Source: Hermodice carunculata (lineage: Eukaryota > Annelida > Polychaeta > Eunicida > Amphinomidae). From it: a DNA stretch of 64,000 nucleotides. A model generated the notes under the pieces. It saw only the letters and a list, made by a program, of their open reading frames with translations. It was not told the origin of the DNA and searched no databases. Every line of letters starts with the position of its first letter. Position 1 is the stretch's first letter. The position numbers and the translations under genes are program-made. Below are positions 63,441-64,000 of this stretch, piece after piece. The DNA is taken from the NCBI GenBank assembly GCA_964020975.1, contig OZ026623.1:86996541-87060540 (forward strand). The letters are read 5' to 3'.

Positions 63441-64000
63441 CTAGGCCCCATTTGGAATATGCTGCACCTGTATGATCACCCTATATGTGGAAGATGGCAG
63501 ACCAAATCGAATCAGTACAGAGGAGAGCAACAAATCGAGTGCAAGCATTACAGAACATGCCATATAAGGACACATTAAAATACCTATAAATCCCTACTCG
63601 GCTGTAAATGAGACTAAGAGGGGACTTGATAAATACATACAAATATATACATGGTTACTACAACACGGAGAAATGTTTGCCACCAGTCATAACAGATTCA
63701 ATATCAAGGGGACACAATTTTAGATTTAAAAAACAAAAAACAAAAAAACAAAAACAAAAACAAGACCAGGATCAGACAGACGGAAATACTTTTTAGCAAT
63801 AGGGTGGTTGATTGGTGGACACCCTTCCACACGATATTGTAAATGCATGTGGGATAAATTATTTCAAAGGAAGCTTAGATAAACACTTTGCGAACCACCC
63901 AGTTATGTATAATTACAGATCATTAGACACTCCAGTAGGAACCCAGATCACGGTTTACTAATCATACTGAAGAGCAGCGTTTAAACGATTTTTTCCCTAT

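Larger units (their letters stand above)
61735..63970 (+). mobile_element. Rex1/CR1-like LINE, RT portion, degenerate
   Basis: Order of translated landmarks: pre-RT linker (QINRDLQLDWES, about 61,790; KLRKKYKLWRRYC, about 61,980; KSPKLFWKHVNSKFKR, about 62,140; KLNVNKPMGLDKIHPRIL, about 62,435); RT motif A VIYLDFKKAFDSVP (about 62,820); motif B SGVPQGSVLGPILFLLFIND (about 62,975); motif C LFTDDAKL (about 63,068; FTDD for the usual F/YADD); thumb KNLGVWIDKDLKF; C-terminus RLRGDLINTYKYIHG (about 63,610) and FKGSLDKHF. Frame changes, including one just after motif A, and stops break it. The endonuclease is absent. Three CAAA-type tracts lie inside it. Confidence 0.87.

Overview
The window looks like gene-poor, A+T-rich intergenic DNA from an animal nuclear genome. 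A marine invertebrate is the best guess, because of CR1/L2-type LINEs, abundant short microsatellites, and a Helitron/Helentron-like family with internal tandem repeats of the kind known from molluscs, echinoderms and other invertebrates. The phylum cannot be fixed from the sequence. No host protein-coding gene could be recognised with confidence. Most of the longer open frames are translations of microsatellites or of mobile-element debris. No LTR retrovirus, Polinton or other virus-like fossil was seen.

Three degenerate non-LTR retrotransposons carry recognisable reverse transcriptase (RT). One lies at about 23.0-24.5 kb (+), one at about 33.3-34.8 kb (-), and a longer Rex1/CR1-like copy at about 61.7-63.97 kb (+). 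Several LINE-like 3' tails (AATAAAG followed by a simple repeat, minus strand) run directly into long microsatellites near 4.2, 14.07 and 33.29 kb.

The dominant theme is one dispersed family with at least 13 copies or fragments: 4.3-5.4, 6.66-7.65, 8.4-11.14, 12.98-13.89, 25.95-26.44, 26.76-27.21, 28.33-29.22, 31.31-31.85, 54.47-54.96, 56.29-56.99, 57.0-57.3, 57.41-59.62 and 60.25-60.85 kb. One end has a small hairpin followed by CTAG-T, as in Helitron 3' ends. The interior has tandem units of about 143 bp. The other end is pyrimidine-rich (CTTT repeats) with a subterminal inverted repeat. Comparing copies reveals nested insertions: a TTAA-flanked MITE (4.48-4.74 kb), a roughly 1.03-kb terminal-inverted-repeat element (58.40-59.43 kb), and a roughly 1.6-kb insert (about 8.5-10.16 kb).

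From 38.5 to 44.1 kb lies a degenerate tandem array with seven copies of an exon-like module (conserved acceptor, a short open segment beginning MAEEAAKS in one copy, and a GTAAGT-type donor in several). Part of it is a recent 588-bp direct duplication. Other repeat structure includes a 1.2-kb 32-bp-period minisatellite (50.1-51.3 kb), a 45-bp-period minisatellite rich in TCACATGA motifs (21.4-21.9 kb), a near-perfect 33-bp-stem hairpin (53.46 kb), an identical 167-bp tandem duplication (55.15-55.49 kb), a 309-bp duplication with an identical core (47.9-48.5 kb), an ACTGG-rich dispersed repeat (five copies), and (CAAA/CAAAA)n tracts inside several element copies.

The remaining intervals are A+T-rich, unique-looking sequence in which I see no gene.
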